Shown here: one piece after another, positions 26,499 through 36,389 of the stretch
How positions within the stretch are numbered: the stretch's first letter is position 1
Layout: each line of letters opens with the position of its first letter
From: Rubrivivax sp.
GTDB lineage: Bacteria; Pseudomonadota; Gammaproteobacteria; Burkholderiales; Burkholderiaceae_C
DNA length: 64,000 bases
Reading direction: 5' to 3'
Assembly: GCA_016789865.1 (NCBI GenBank)
Contig: JAEUPC010000202.1
Coordinates: 28,182 to 92,181 of the forward strand
The notes under the pieces: model-generated
What the model was told of the DNA's origin: nothing
What the model saw: only the letters and a program-made list of their open reading frames with translations
Databases searched by the model: none
Program-made: the position numbers and the translations under genes

Positions 26499-27806
26499 TC
26501 AGCGGCTGCACACCAGCCGGCGGCCCTGGACATCGGCCAGCACCAGCCGCTGATCGTTCATCTCCTCGACGGCCATCGACGCGTCGATCAGGAACAGGTG
26601 TTTGCCGTTCAGCGCCCAGCGCCCGCCGATGGGCTTGCCGCGGAAGGTTCCGGTGACGCTGCCGCCGGGCGCCAGCACCACCTCCATGCCGTTGCCGGTG
26701 AGCGGGCCGAAGCAGTGCCATCGCCCGTGCAGCTGCGCGCCGGGGTCCCGCGCGGGGGTTGCGCGGCCCGGCGCCTCGCGCGGCGGTGGCGCGGCGGCGG
26801 CCAGCTCGCGCGGCGCCGATGGCGCCATCGTGGCGATCCAGTCGGCCGGCAACGCGAAGTTCAGGTTCTGCCCGGCCCGCATCTGGAAGGTGACGATGCC
26901 CACCAGCGTGCCGCTCTCGTCGAACAGGCCGCCGCCGCTGGAGCCCGGCGAGATCGGCGCCGTGGTCTGCACGACGGTGCCGTCGGGCACCTCGCGCAGG
27001 CTGGACACCATGCCGTCGCTGAGCGTGAGGTCCAGCCCCTGCGGCGAGCCGATGGCGTAGACCTTCTGCCCCACGCGCAGGCTGGCCACCTCGCCGATGC
27101 GCACCGAAGGGGCGGCGAGCCCGACCACCGAGAGCTTGCACAGGTCGTGCGCCTCGTCGGCCGTGGTGATGCGCGCATCGAGCTTGTCGTTGCCGTGCTT
27201 GACGGTCAGCGTGGCGCCGCGGCGTGCGACATGACAGTTGGTGACCACCGTGCCTGCGTCCACGACGACGCCGCTGCCGAAGGCCGCCACCTCGCCGCCG
27301 GGGCCGATGGCGTTCACGCGCACCACGCTGGGCGCCGCGCGGGCGAAGACTTCCTCGGCGCTGAGCGGGCCGGCTGCGGCTGCCGGCGCGGGCGCGCTCG
27401 GCGCAGCGGGTGCCTCGGCCGTGGCCGCTGTGGCGGGCGGGGGCTGCACGGTGAAGACGACCTTGCTTTGCGCCGGGGGCGCAGGCCGCGCTGCCGGCGC
27501 GGAAGGCCGCGCCACCCACCACCCGCCGGCGACCAGCAGCAGCAACGCGCCGGCGACGAGCGGCAGCCGGCGGGTGCCGGCGCGCTGGGGCTGCACCTGC
27601 GTGGCGCTCGCTGCGCTGTGCAGCGAGGCGTCGTACGCCGCACGCCGCTGCGGGTGGATCAAGGTGCCGAACGCCTCCTTGGCGGCCAGCCGATGCACCG
27701 GGTCCAGCGGTGGCACGCGCTCGCACTGCCGGGCATAGGCCGCGCGCACCTCGTCGGCGCTGCTGTCCTGGGCCACGCCCAGGATCTGATAGAGAGTCTT
27801 GGCCAT
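26499..27806 (-). CDS. J-like domain/transmembrane/trypsin-like serine protease
   Basis: 435 residues. Residues 1-62 read as a DnaJ-type J domain (TLYQILGVAQDSSADEVRAA ... HPQRRAAYDASL), but the HPD tripeptide that activates DnaK is missing; the loop is RVPPLDPVHR. A transmembrane helix at about 82-98 (LPLVAGALLLLVAGGWW) and an Ala/Pro linker follow. The protease domain (about 148-330) has His192 (TNCHV), Asp221 (EAHDLCKL) and Ser290 (SPGSSGGGLF), a complete DegP-like triad. A C-terminal beta-rich domain (WHCFGPLTGNGMEVVLAPGG) ends at VCSR. The topology predicts a cytoplasmic J-like head and a periplasmic protease. There is no PDZ domain, unlike DegP/DegQ. Confidence 0.8.
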   Translation of the reverse strand: MAKTLYQILGVAQDSSADEVRAAYARQCERVPPLDPVHRLAAKEAFGTLIHPQRRAAYDASLHSAASATQVQPQRAGTRRLPLVAGALLLLVAGGWWVARPSAPAARPAPPAQSKVVFTVQPPPATAATAEAPAAPSAPAPAAAAGPLSAEEVFARAAPSVVRVNAIGPGGEVAAFGSGVVVDAGTVVTNCHVARRGATLTVKHGNDKLDARITTADEAHDLCKLSVVGLAAPSVRIGEVASLRVGQKVYAIGSPQGLDLTLSDGMVSSLREVPDGTVVQTTAPISPGSSGGGLFDESGTLVGIVTFQMRAGQNLNFALPADWIATMAPSAPRELAAAAPPPREAPGRATPARDPGAQLHGRWHCFGPLTGNGMEVVLAPGGSVTGTFRGKPIGGRWALNGKHLFLIDASMAVEEMNDQRLVLADVQGRRLVCSR

Positions 27807-28116
27807 CCGTAACCACTTCGGCAGCCGGGCAGCCTACTTGAGGGCGGCGTCACCCGGAGCGGGCGGGGCGAGACTTCTGGCCGCGGAACGGAGAGCAGGG
27901 TGTGGCCGCAGATGGGCGCGTGTCGCGCAGGGTGACTTCTGGTCGCAGACGGTGTCCTTGACCAACTACTCCCACGGGTCCGGGCGGCTCAGCCCCGAGC
28001 GGGGAGGGTGGTGGCGTTCGGCGAAGAGCAACCATGGGGCCGTGCCCGCCATGGTGGACGGAAGCTCCCATGCCGCAGGCGCCATCACGACCTTGTTCGC
28101 TGCCAAGCGGGCCTGC
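27807..28116. other. Intergenic region, no gene seen
   Basis: Spacer between the start of the protease gene (minus) and the stop of the MocR gene (minus). Contains a roughly 16-base direct repeat GACTTCTGGCCGCGGA (about 27872-27887) / GACTTCTGGTCGCAGA (27933-27948) and a related TGTGGCCGCAGATG between them. No convincing open frame, promoter consensus or hairpin with T-tract was found. It must hold the promoter of the protease gene. Confidence 0.5.
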
Positions 28117-29622
28117 TCAGCGCCGCGGTGCCTGCAGCGCGCCGATCACGCCGCCAAGGACCCGGATGCCCTCCTCGATGGCCGGCGCTGCAATCGACTG
28201 ATAGCCCAGCCGCACATACCCGGCCGGCGGCTGCGGCGAGGCGAAGAACACGTCGCCCGGTTCCACCAGCACGCCCGCCGCCGCAGCGTGCTCGGCCAGC
28301 CCCAGCGCCGAGACGCCATCGGGCAAGCGCACCCAGAGTGATCCGCCGCCATCGGCCGGCGTCACGACGCAACCCGGCGCATGCTGGGCGAGCGCGCTCA
28401 GCACCACCGCGGCGCGCTCGCGGTGCGCCAGTGCCAAACGGCGCAGCTGCGCATCATGGTGGCCGAGCGAGACGAAGAGCGCGAAGGCGCGCTGGGTGAA
28501 GGCCGACGGGTGCCTGAGCATCAGCCGGCGCAATGCGCGCAGCTCGGCGATGAGCGCCGGTGCGGCGACGATGTAGCCGATGCGCAGACCCGGCGCCAGG
28601 CTCTTGGAGAGGCTGCCGACGTAGATCACGCGGTGACCGCGGTCCAGGCTCTTCAGCGCCGGCGTGGGCTCGCCATCGAAGCGGTTCTCGCTCTCGAAGT
28701 CATCCTCGATCACGATGAAGTCGCGCCGCTGCGCCAACTCCAGCAATGCCTGCCGGCGCGCCAGCGGCATCGTCACACCGGTGGGGCATTGATGACTCGG
28801 GGTGGCGTAGACATAGTCCGGCGCATCGGCGTTCTCGTCGATCACCAGACCCTGCTCGTCCACCGGCAGGGCTGACAGCGCCGACGTGCGCGCGGCGAAG
28901 ATGTTGCGCGCGTCCGGGTAGCCCGGGTCCTCGATGGCGACGCGCGTGCCCTCTCCCACCAACAAGTCGGCCACCAGGTACAGCGCATGCTGCGCGCCGA
29001 TGGTGACGAGCAGCTCGTCAGCCGAGGCCCACACGCCGCGGCGCGGCAACACGCGCGTGCGGATCTGTTGCACAAGCTGTTCGTCGTCGCGCGTGATCTG
29101 GTCGGGCGCCCATTCGCGGATGTCGAGCACGCTCAGCGTCTTCAGGCAGCACTCGCGCCAGTCGGCGGTGGGGAACAGGGTGGCGTCGAATTGCCCGTAG
29201 AGGAAGGGGTAGCGGTACTTCTGCCAATCGGCCGGCTTGACGATGCTGCGCTGCGCGCTCGGCCGGATGTGCAGGCGGCGGTCCCAATCGGGTTGCCGTT
29301 CATTTGCCGCAGCCAAGGCCGCGCCACCGGCGGCCGCGCGGCCGGCCAGCATCTGCGGGTTGACGAAGTGCCCGCTGCGCTCGCGCGAGACGAGGTATCC
29401 CTCTTCGGCGAGCTGCTGGTAGGCCAGCACCACGGTGTTGCGCGCGACGCCCAGCTGATCGGCCATCTCGCGGCTGGAAGGGATCGACGTGCCGGCGGGG
29501 ACGTGGCCGTCGAAAATCGCCGCCACCAACATCTCGCGAATCTGCCCTTGCAGGCTCAGGCTGTCACGCTGCGAGCGCTGCAGCAACTGCTTCCACAACA
29601 CCGGACCCAGGCGTTGGACCAT
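28117..29622 (-). CDS. tauR: MocR-family regulator (GntR HTH + aminotransferase), probable taurine regulator
   Basis: 501 residues. The N-terminal GntR-type winged helix (IREMLVAAIFDGHVPAGTSI, SREMADQLGVARNTVVLAYQ) is fused to a fold-type I aminotransferase domain. The PLP lysine sits in YVGSLSKSLAPGLRIGY, and the Asp and Tyr PLP contacts are consistent (ATPSHQCPTGVTM, IVIEDDFESENRF). MocR proteins use PLP adducts as signals; TauR of alphaproteobacteria activates taurine genes. Here it is the last gene of the tauABC strand, 99 bases after tauC, which supports taurine as the effector. The start at 29622 has a weak GGGGAAAA upstream. The regulator assignment to taurine is by context. Confidence 0.8.
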   Translation of the reverse strand: MVQRLGPVLWKQLLQRSQRDSLSLQGQIREMLVAAIFDGHVPAGTSIPSSREMADQLGVARNTVVLAYQQLAEEGYLVSRERSGHFVNPQMLAGRAAAGGAALAAANERQPDWDRRLHIRPSAQRSIVKPADWQKYRYPFLYGQFDATLFPTADWRECCLKTLSVLDIREWAPDQITRDDEQLVQQIRTRVLPRRGVWASADELLVTIGAQHALYLVADLLVGEGTRVAIEDPGYPDARNIFAARTSALSALPVDEQGLVIDENADAPDYVYATPSHQCPTGVTMPLARRQALLELAQRRDFIVIEDDFESENRFDGEPTPALKSLDRGHRVIYVGSLSKSLAPGLRIGYIVAAPALIAELRALRRLMLRHPSAFTQRAFALFVSLGHHDAQLRRLALAHRERAAVVLSALAQHAPGCVVTPADGGGSLWVRLPDGVSALGLAEHAAAAGVLVEPGDVFFASPQPPAGYVRLGYQSIAAPAIEEGIRVLGGVIGALQAPRR

Positions 29623-29721
29623 GCGTTTTCCCCATCCACCGGTGCGCGATAGCTTACGGCGGGGGCTCGCTGAAGTGGCGCAGTTGCTCGCGTTCGCGGT
29701 CGCCCTCGGCGGCCGCCACCG

Positions 29722-30570
29722 TCACATCCTGCCCTTCCACGGCACCAGCCGGCGCTCGACCCAGCGCATCAGCAGGTCGAAGGCGTAAGCCACCACGCCG
29801 ATGACGACAATGCCCATGATGACAATGTCGGTGCGCAGGAAGTTGGAGGCGTTGAGCACCATCTGCCCGAGGCCGACGTTGGCCGCCACCATTTCCGCCG
29901 CCACGAGCGTGGTCCAGCCGAAGCCGATGGCGATGCGCATGCCCACCAGCACCTCCGGCAGCGCCGAGGGCAGGATGACGTGGCGAATCACCTGCACATA
30001 GCTGGCCCCCATCGAATACGCGGCGTGGATCTGCTCCTGCGAGGCACTGCGCATGCCCGCGCGCGCGGCAAGCGCCAGCGGCGCGAAGCAGCTCAGGTAG
30101 ATCAGCAGCACCTTGGGCAGCTCTTCGATGCCGAACCAGATGATGATCAACGGCAGATAACTCAGCGGCGGCAGCGGCCGGTAGAACTCGATCGGCGGGT
30201 CGAAAATGCCGCGCGCGACGCTGCTCATGCCCATCGCGATGCCTACCGGCACGGCGGTCAGCACCGCCAGCACGAAAGCGCCGAACACGCGCCCCATGCT
30301 GGCAACGAAATGATGCGCCAGCGGCTTGTCGTTGGCGGTGCCGGTGAGGTAGTCGATGAACTGGCCGAACACGGCCTGTGGCGAAGGCAGGAAGAGCGGC
30401 TTCACCCACTCGAAGTGCGTGGCGGTGAACCACAGCGCGATGAGCGCGAACACCGTGGTGACGCTGATGGCGAGGCTCGAGCCCTCGCCGGGCGTCTTGA
30501 AGCGGCTGGTCCTGGGCGCGCCCGGCGGGGTCGCGATGGCCGCGGGGGCCTTGACGGCGAGATCAGGCAT
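29722..30570 (-). CDS. tauC: Taurine ABC transporter, permease
   Basis: 282 residues starting [17 protein letters not shown]. Six or so membrane helices and the BPD_transp_1 EAA-loop ([20 protein letters not shown]) that docks the ATPase. Together with TauA (binding) and TauB (ATPase) it imports taurine or related sulfonates across the inner membrane. It overlaps the tauB stop by eight bases, indicating coupled translation. It is close to the SsuC/TauC/NitT permease subfamily; the taurine assignment comes from the adjacent tauXY-xsc-pta genes. Confidence 0.88.
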   Translation of the reverse strand: MPDLAVKAPAAIATPPGAPRTSRFKTPGEGSSLAISVTTVFALIALWFTATHFEWVKPLFLPSPQAVFGQFIDYLTGTANDKPLAHHFVASMGRVFGAFVLAVLTAVPVGIAMGMSSVARGIFDPPIEFYRPLPPLSYLPLIIIWFGIEELPKVLLIYLSCFAPLALAARAGMRSASQEQIHAAYSMGASYVQVIRHVILPSALPEVLVGMRIAIGFGWTTLVAAEMVAANVGLGQMVLNASNFLRTDIVIMGIVVIGVVAYAFDLLMRWVERRLVPWKGRM

Positions 30571-31351
30571 GGGCGGCCTCGCGCTGGTGGATGATGGAGA
30601 GCACCTCTTCGCGCATGCGGATGAACTCTGTCTCCGACTTGACGCGGCGCGCATCACCGTGGCCGAGGAACGCGCGCGAGAAGGGCACGTCGTCGTAGAC
30701 ATGCGTGATGCGGCCCGGGCTCGGGCTCATCACGATCAGCCGGGTGGCCAGAAACAGCGCCTCCTCCACCGAGTGCGTGATGAAGAACACCATCTTGTGC
30801 GTGGCCGCCCAGGCGCGCAGCAAGATCTCCTGCACCTGCTCGCGCGTGAAGGCGTCCAGCGCCCCCATGGGCTCGTCCATCAGCAGCACTTCGGGGTCGT
30901 TGGCGAGGGCGCGGGCGATGCCCACGCGCTGCTGCATGCCGCCGGAGAGCTCGTACACGTGGCGGTCGGCGTACTTCTCGAGCCCGACCATGGCGAGCTT
31001 CTCTTCGGCCGCACGCGCGCGCCGAGCCCGGTCCGCGCCTTGCAGCCGCAGGCCGAGCGCGACGTTGTCGCGCACGTTCAGCCACGGCATCAGCGCGTGC
31101 TTCTGGAACACCACGCCGCGGTCGGCGCCGGGGCCCGAGATGGGCGCACCGTCCAGCAGGATCTCGCCCGAGGAGGGCGGCAGGAACCCGGCGATGCAGT
31201 TCAGCAGCGTCGTCTTGCCGCAGCCCGAGGCGCCGAGCGCGACGACGAAATCGCCCTCGCGCATCCGCAGGTTCACCGGCGCCAGGGCTTGCAGCATGCC
31301 GCCCTTGACGGCGTAGTTGACCGTCAGGTCGCGGATGTCCAGGCTTGGCAT
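30563..31351 (-). CDS. tauB: Taurine ABC transporter, ATP-binding subunit
   Basis: 262 residues. Walker [13 protein letters not shown]-loop [10 protein letters not shown], signature [15 protein letters not shown], Walker [13 protein letters not shown] and H-loop [10 protein letters not shown] are all intact. Length and sequence are typical of TauB/SsuB ATPases. It powers import through TauC. It lies 14 bases downstream of tauA and overlaps tauC by eight bases, so the three transporter genes form a tight operon. Confidence 0.92.
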   Translation of the reverse strand: MPSLDIRDLTVNYAVKGGMLQALAPVNLRMREGDFVVALGASGCGKTTLLNCIAGFLPPSSGEILLDGAPISGPGADRGVVFQKHALMPWLNVRDNVALGLRLQGADRARRARAAEEKLAMVGLEKYADRHVYELSGGMQQRVGIARALANDPEVLLMDEPMGALDAFTREQVQEILLRAWAATHKMVFFITHSVEEALFLATRLIVMSPSPGRITHVYDDVPFSRAFLGHGDARRVKSETEFIRMREEVLSIIHQREAAHA

Positions 31352-31365
31352 GGCAGCGCTCCGGG

Positions 31366-32376
31366 TTACCTGCCCGTCGCCTTCTTCACGTAGGCGTCGG
31401 TGACGAAGGCCTTGTAGTCGGGCTTGACCTCGGTGATGCGGCCCTGCTCCTTGAGGAACATGGCGGTGTCGGCCATGGCCTTGGCGGCACCACCACCGAG
31501 CCACTTCGCGCCGATCTGTTCGGCCGCGGTGGGGAAGGTGTACAGCGCCATCGCCGCGGGCACGTCCTTGGCATCGGCCTTGGTCCACTTTGCCACCGCC
31601 TTGACCTCGGCGCTGTCGGCGGTCCATTTGGCCTTGCCGGCGCGATAGCCGGAGTCGGCCTTGTCCAGCGCCTTCACCAGCGCCACCATGAAGGCCTCGT
31701 TTTCGGCGGCCCACTTGGCGTTGACGATCAGGCCGTCGAAGGTGGGATAGCCCTTGGCGCCGATGCTGGCGGAGCTGGCGATGGCCTTGCCGTTGCCCTT
31801 GATCTTGGACAGCACCGGGTCCCAGATGAAGGCGGCGTCGATGTCGCCGCGCTGCCAGGCGGCGGCGATCTCCGGCGGGCGCATGTTCATCACGTTCACG
31901 CTCTTGGCGTCCAGCCCTTCGAGCTTCAGCGCCACCATGAGTTGGTAGTGCGCCGTGCTGACGAAAGGCGTGGCGATCTTCTTGCCCTTGAGGTCCTTCA
32001 GACCGTCGACGCCGCTGCCGTTGCGGGCGATGAGCGCTTCGGCGTCGCCGATGTCGTCGAGGATCCAGAACAGGCGAATGTCCTGGCCCTGGCTGGCCGC
32101 GGCGGTGATCGGGCTGGAGCCCGCTTCGCCGATGTGCACGTCGCCGCTGGCCATGGCCTTGATGACGTCGCCGCCGCCGCCGAACATGCGCCAGTTGATC
32201 TTGTAGCCGGTGGCCTTCTCGAGCTCACCGGACTCCATGACGGTGCGCAGCGGCACCAGCATGTCCTGGTGCGCGAAGGTCACTTCCTTCTTCTGCGCCA
32301 GGGCGGGGCTGGTGCTCAGCGCCGCCGTCAGGGCCAGCGCGGCGAGGGTGAACAACCTGCGGGTGTGAGAGCTCAT
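31366..32376 (-). CDS. tauA: Taurine ABC transporter, periplasmic binding protein
   Basis: 336 residues from the ATG at 32376, which is preceded by TTGGAGATGAACGG (GGAG Shine-Dalgarno). Signal peptide [28 protein letters not shown]. The mature protein is an NMT1/TauA-type bilobed binding protein ([57 protein letters not shown]). It captures taurine in the periplasm and delivers it to TauBC. First gene of the minus-strand transport operon; diverges from tauX across 246 bases. Confidence 0.9.
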   Translation of the reverse strand: MSSHTRRLFTLAALALTAALSTSPALAQKKEVTFAHQDMLVPLRTVMESGELEKATGYKINWRMFGGGGDVIKAMASGDVHIGEAGSSPITAAASQGQDIRLFWILDDIGDAEALIARNGSGVDGLKDLKGKKIATPFVSTAHYQLMVALKLEGLDAKSVNVMNMRPPEIAAAWQRGDIDAAFIWDPVLSKIKGNGKAIASSASIGAKGYPTFDGLIVNAKWAAENEAFMVALVKALDKADSGYRAGKAKWTADSAEVKAVAKWTKADAKDVPAAMALYTFPTAAEQIGAKWLGGGAAKAMADTAMFLKEQGRITEVKPDYKAFVTDAYVKKATGR

Positions 32377-32622
32377 CCGTTCATCTCCAAATGTCTGGGT
32401 GTGGCGTGCCGCGGCGGCCCGACCGGGTGTGCGGCGCGGCGCGAGTGTCAAGGTGGGATCGGCCGGCCGGTGGTGCCAGCGGCGCGCGTTCGATGAGTCC
32501 AGCGGCTTCGCGTCGGGCTTGGTCCTATCGAATGCCGTGGGCTGGTTCTACGCCGCGGCGAGCCCCATCCTTACGCTCTCGTGCATCGACATGCCCCGAG
32601 CCCTGATCTCACGTAAACCCCT
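32377..32622. promoter_or_regulatory. Divergent tauA/tauX control region with paired direct repeats
   Basis: All taurine genes appear to be driven from this 246-base spacer. Two copies of TGGTYCTAY occur in the same direction: TGGTCCTAT at 32520-32528 and TGGTTCTAC at 32543-32551, 23 bases apart, about two helical turns. A further CTGGACTCAT lies on the minus strand near 32494-32503. From memory, TauR of Rhodobacter binds repeated CTGGACYTAA-like elements, so these are operator candidates. Their function is inferred. No strong Shine-Dalgarno precedes tauX. Confidence 0.45.
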
Positions 32623-33027
32623 ATGAGCAAGAACACCGCGAGACCCGTCGATGTCGACGTCCTGGTCGCCTTCGCCGCCGCCTGGAACCGCCACGACATC
32701 GATGCGCTGATGAGCATCATGACCGACGACTGCGTGTTTCATGCGGTGGCCGGCCCCGACCTGCAAGGCCGCACGTTCAGCGGCCGCGCCGAGGTGCGCA
32801 CTGGATTCCAGCTGGCGTGGCAGACTTTCCCCGACGCGGCCTGGCTCGATGGCGAGCACTTCGTGTGCGGCGGGCGCGGTGTGTCGGAGTGCACGTTTCG
32901 CGGCACGCGCGCATCGGACGGCGTGCGCATCGAGGCGCGCATGGTGGACGTGTTCACCTTCCGCGATGGGCTGATCGCCGTGAAGAACGCGTTCCGCAAA
33001 GACCGGCCGCCACAGGCGGCCGCGTGA
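32623..33027 (+). CDS. tauX: Taurine dehydrogenase small subunit (NTF2-like)
   Basis: 134-residue SnoaL/NTF2-fold protein (FAAAWNRHDIDALMSIMTDD, FHAVAGPDLQGRTFSG, VFTFRDGLIAVKNAFRKDRP). TauX proteins of this fold accompany the flavoprotein TauY in taurine dehydrogenase, which deaminates taurine to sulfoacetaldehyde and ammonium with a cytochrome acceptor. It is immediately followed by the TauY-like gene (19-base gap) and lies opposite tauABC. No good ribosome-binding site is visible before the ATG, so translation may be weak or start differently. A stand-alone NTF2-like protein would be generic; the neighbours make TauX the best call. Confidence 0.78.
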   Translation: MSKNTARPVDVDVLVAFAAAWNRHDIDALMSIMTDDCVFHAVAGPDLQGRTFSGRAEVRTGFQLAWQTFPDAAWLDGEHFVCGGRGVSECTFRGTRASDGVRIEARMVDVFTFRDGLIAVKNAFRKDRPPQAAA

Positions 33028-33046
33028 ACGCCGAGGCACCGAACCC

Positions 33047-34486
33047 ATGGACATGACTCTGCCCGGCGCGGCCGCGGCATGCGCGACCGCGCCCGCTGCG
33101 CCTTACGACCCACGTTATGACCCGCTCGCCGATGCGCACCCGGGGCGCGGCCGGGACTACGCGCCCACCTACTGGGTGGCCACCGCCGGCGAACCGCCGG
33201 CGGACGACGGCCCGGTGCAAGGCGACATGGATGTGGACGTGGCCATCGTCGGCTCGGGGTTCACGGGGCTGGCCACGGCGCTCTTTCTGGCGCGTGAACA
33301 CGGCATTCGCGCTGTCGTGCTGGAGGCCAACCGCAGCGCCTGGGGCTGCACCAGCCGCAACGGCGGGCAGGGGCAGAACGCGAGCGGGCGGCTGTACCGC
33401 TCGCAGTGGCTCGCGCGTTGGGGTCGCGAGACCGCGCTGGCGCTCGATGCCGAGATCCGCGAAGGCTACGACACCTTCAAGGGTCTGGTGGCCGAGTTCC
33501 CGGCGTGCGAACCGCAGAGCGGTGGGCACCTCTGCATCGCACACCGTGACAAGAAGATGACCTTCCTGCGCCACGAGGCGAAGGTGATGCGCGAGGTCTT
33601 CGGCTACGACGTGCGGCTGCTCTCGCCCGCCGAGGTGGCCAGCCGCTACGTGCGCGACGCCGAAACGCACGGCGCGCTGCACGAGAGCGAAGGCATCGGC
33701 GTGCACCCGCTCAAGCTCGCCTACGGCTACCTGCGCGCGGCGCGCGCCGCCGGGGCGCGCATCCACCCCGCCTCGCCCGTGCTGGGCATGCACACGCAAG
33801 GCGGCGTGCACCACCTGCGCACGCCCGCGGGCACGGTGCGCGCGCGCGCCGTGGGCTTCGCCACCGGCGGCTACACCAGCAACGGCCTGCACGCGAGCCT
33901 GGACTCGAAGATCATGCCGATCCTCTCGAACTCGCTCGTCACGCGGCCGCTGACGCCGGCAGAGCTCGAGGCGACGAACTTCCGCACCAACGAGGTCATC
34001 ACCGACACGCGCACGCTGCGCTTTTATTACCGCAAGCTGCCGGACAACCGGGTGCAGATCGGCAGCCGGAGCTCGATCACCGGCGCCGATGCGCCCAACC
34101 CCAAGCACATGGCGGTGCTGGTCAACGGCCTGCACCGCAAGTTCCCCGCGCTGCGCGGCATCGACATCGACTACTCGTGGTGGGGCTGGGTCGACGTGAG
34201 CCACGACATGATGCCGCGCATCGCGCAGCCCGATCCGGCACAAGGCGTCTTCTATGCGCTCGGCTACGGCGGCAACGGCGTGTCGTTCTCGGCGCACGCC
34301 GGGCGGCGCATGGCCGAGCGCATCGCGGGGCGGCGCCGCAAGGCCTTGGCGCTGCCGATCTACGACTCGCCGCTCGAGTACCCGAACCTCTTCGAGCTCG
34401 TGCGCTCGCGCGCCTTCGCGCCGTTTCGCCGCTTCGGCCAACGCTTCCTGTACCGCTGGTACTACCTGCGCGACGAAGTGCTCTGA
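33047..34486 (+). CDS. tauY: Taurine dehydrogenase large subunit (FAD oxidoreductase)
   Basis: 479 residues of the DadA/GlyOx-like FAD-dependent amine oxidase family. The dinucleotide-binding motif is VAIVGSGFTGLATALFLA, with EANRSAWGCTSRNGGQGQN as the FAD-contact region and a C-terminal FAD loop YALGYGGNGVSFSAHAGRRM. It oxidatively deaminates taurine, giving sulfoacetaldehyde for the Xsc enzyme encoded next. Relatives include gamma-glutamylputrescine oxidoreductases, but the tauX-tauY-xsc-pta order settles the assignment. There are 66 bases before xsc. Confidence 0.82.
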   Translation: MDMTLPGAAAACATAPAAPYDPRYDPLADAHPGRGRDYAPTYWVATAGEPPADDGPVQGDMDVDVAIVGSGFTGLATALFLAREHGIRAVVLEANRSAWGCTSRNGGQGQNASGRLYRSQWLARWGRETALALDAEIREGYDTFKGLVAEFPACEPQSGGHLCIAHRDKKMTFLRHEAKVMREVFGYDVRLLSPAEVASRYVRDAETHGALHESEGIGVHPLKLAYGYLRAARAAGARIHPASPVLGMHTQGGVHHLRTPAGTVRARAVGFATGGYTSNGLHASLDSKIMPILSNSLVTRPLTPAELEATNFRTNEVITDTRTLRFYYRKLPDNRVQIGSRSSITGADAPNPKHMAVLVNGLHRKFPALRGIDIDYSWWGWVDVSHDMMPRIAQPDPAQGVFYALGYGGNGVSFSAHAGRRMAERIAGRRRKALALPIYDSPLEYPNLFELVRSRAFAPFRRFGQRFLYRWYYLRDEVL

Positions 34487-34552
34487 GCGCGTTCACTGTG
34501 CGCCCCGTCCGCGCGCCGCCCCTTTCTCTTCCATCGACCCCAAGGATCCTTC

Positions 34553-36379
34553 ATGTCATCCCAACCGCAACCCCAGCAGCACGAGCGCGCCGTCGTCTCG
34601 GGTCCGAACCGCATGACGCCCAGTGAGGCCTTCGTCGAGACGCTCGCCGCCCATGGCGTGAGCGACATGTTCGGCATCATGGGTTCGGCCTTCATGGATG
34701 CGATGGACATCTTCGCGCCCGCCGGCATCCGCCTGATCCCGGTGGTGCACGAGCAGGGCGCGGGCCACATGGCCGACGGCTACTCGCGCGTCTCGGGGCG
34801 CCACGGCGTTGTCATCGGACAAAACGGCCCGGGCATCAGCAACTGCGTGACCGCGATCGCGGCGGCCTACTGGGCGCATTCGCCGGTGGTGATCGTGACG
34901 CCGGAAACCGGCACGATGACCAAGGGCCTGGGCGGCTTCCAGGAGTGCAACCAGCTGCCGATGTTCCAGGAGTTCACCAAGTACCAGGGCCACGTCACGC
35001 ACCCGGCGCGCATGGCCGAATACACCGCGCGCTGCTTCGACCGCGCCATGTCGGACATGGGGCCGACGCAGCTGAACATCCCGCGCGACTACTTCTACGG
35101 CGAGGTCACCTGCGAGATCCCGAGGCCGCAGCGGGTGGAGCGTGGCGCGGGCGGGGAGCAGGCGTTGAACGATGCCGCCGAGCTGCTGGCGAGTGCGCGC
35201 TTCCCAGTCATCATCGCCGGCGGTGGTGTGGTGTTTGCCGATGCGGTCGACGAGTGCAAGGCCTTGGCCGAGCGCCTGGGTGCGCCGGTGGTCAACAGCT
35301 ACCTGCACAACGACTCGTTCCCGGCCAGCCACCCGCTGTGGTGCGGCCCGCTCGGCTACCAGGGCTCCAAGGCGGCGATGAAGCTGCTGGCGCAGGCCGA
35401 CGTGGTGGTGGCGCTGGGCTCGCGCCTGGGGCCCTTCGGCACGCTGCCGCAGCACGGCATCGACTACTGGCCCAAGGAAGCCAAGGTGATCCAGATCGAC
35501 GCCGACCACAAGATGCTCGGCCTGGTGAAGAAGACCACGGTGGGCATCTGCGGCGACGCCAAGGCGGCGGCGATCGCGCTCACCGCGCGGCTGGCGAACC
35601 GGGCGCTGGCCTGCGATGCCGGCAAGGCCGAACGCGCCGCCAAGATCGCCGCCGAAAAGGCTGCATGGGAAAAGGAGCTCGACGGGTGGACCCACGAGCT
35701 CGACCCCTACAGCCTGGACATGATCGAAGAGAACGCGCGCGAGAAGCCCTTCTCCGGCGGCCAGTACCTGCACCCGCGCCAGGTGCTGCGTGAACTGGAA
35801 AAGGCGATGCCGCCGGACGTGATGGTCTCCACCGACATCGGCAACATCAACTCGATCGCCAACAGCTACCTGCGCTTCGACAAGCCGCGCAGCTTCTTCG
35901 CGGCGATGAGCTTCGGCAACTGCGGCTACGCCTTCCCCACCATCATCGGCGCCAAGGTGGCCGCGCCGCACCGCCCGGCGATCAGCTACGCAGGCGATGG
36001 CGCCTGGGGCATGAGCTTGATGGAGACCCTGACCTGCGTGCGCCATCACATCCCGGTCACGGCGGTGGTGTTCCACAACCGCCAATGGGGCGCGGAAAAG
36101 AAGAACCAGGTCGACTTCTACAACCGCCGCTTCGTCGCCGGCGAGCTTGACAACCCGAGCTTCGCGGCCATTGCCAAGGCGATGGGCGCCGAAGGCCTCG
36201 TCGTGGACCGGATCGAGGATGTCGGTCCGGCGCTGAAGAAGGCCATCGACATGCAGATGAATCAAGGCAAGACATGCATCGTCGAGATCATGTGCACGCG
36301 CGAGCTCGGCGACCCGTTCAGGCGCGATGCGCTGAGCAAGCCCAAGCGCCTGCTCGAGAAGTTTCGCGACTACGTCTGA
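34553..36379 (+). CDS. xsc: Sulfoacetaldehyde acetyltransferase
   Basis: 608-residue thiamine-diphosphate enzyme that converts sulfoacetaldehyde plus phosphate to acetyl phosphate and sulfite. The N-terminal pyrimidine-binding domain has MTPSEAFVETLAAHGVSDMF and the catalytic Glu in VVHEQGAGHMADGY. The C-terminal ThDP motif starts GDGAWGMSLMETLTC and includes HNRQWGAEKKNQ, typical of Xsc rather than acetolactate synthase. AAGGATC upstream supports the ATG at 34553. The sulfite made here must be exported or oxidised; no tauE/tauZ-like exporter or sulfite dehydrogenase lies in this window. Confidence 0.95.
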   Translation: MSSQPQPQQHERAVVSGPNRMTPSEAFVETLAAHGVSDMFGIMGSAFMDAMDIFAPAGIRLIPVVHEQGAGHMADGYSRVSGRHGVVIGQNGPGISNCVTAIAAAYWAHSPVVIVTPETGTMTKGLGGFQECNQLPMFQEFTKYQGHVTHPARMAEYTARCFDRAMSDMGPTQLNIPRDYFYGEVTCEIPRPQRVERGAGGEQALNDAAELLASARFPVIIAGGGVVFADAVDECKALAERLGAPVVNSYLHNDSFPASHPLWCGPLGYQGSKAAMKLLAQADVVVALGSRLGPFGTLPQHGIDYWPKEAKVIQIDADHKMLGLVKKTTVGICGDAKAAAIALTARLANRALACDAGKAERAAKIAAEKAAWEKELDGWTHELDPYSLDMIEENAREKPFSGGQYLHPRQVLRELEKAMPPDVMVSTDIGNINSIANSYLRFDKPRSFFAAMSFGNCGYAFPTIIGAKVAAPHRPAISYAGDGAWGMSLMETLTCVRHHIPVTAVVFHNRQWGAEKKNQVDFYNRRFVAGELDNPSFAAIAKAMGAEGLVVDRIEDVGPALKKAIDMQMNQGKTCIVEIMCTRELGDPFRRDALSKPKRLLEKFRDYV

Positions 36380-36389
36380 TGAACGTCTG

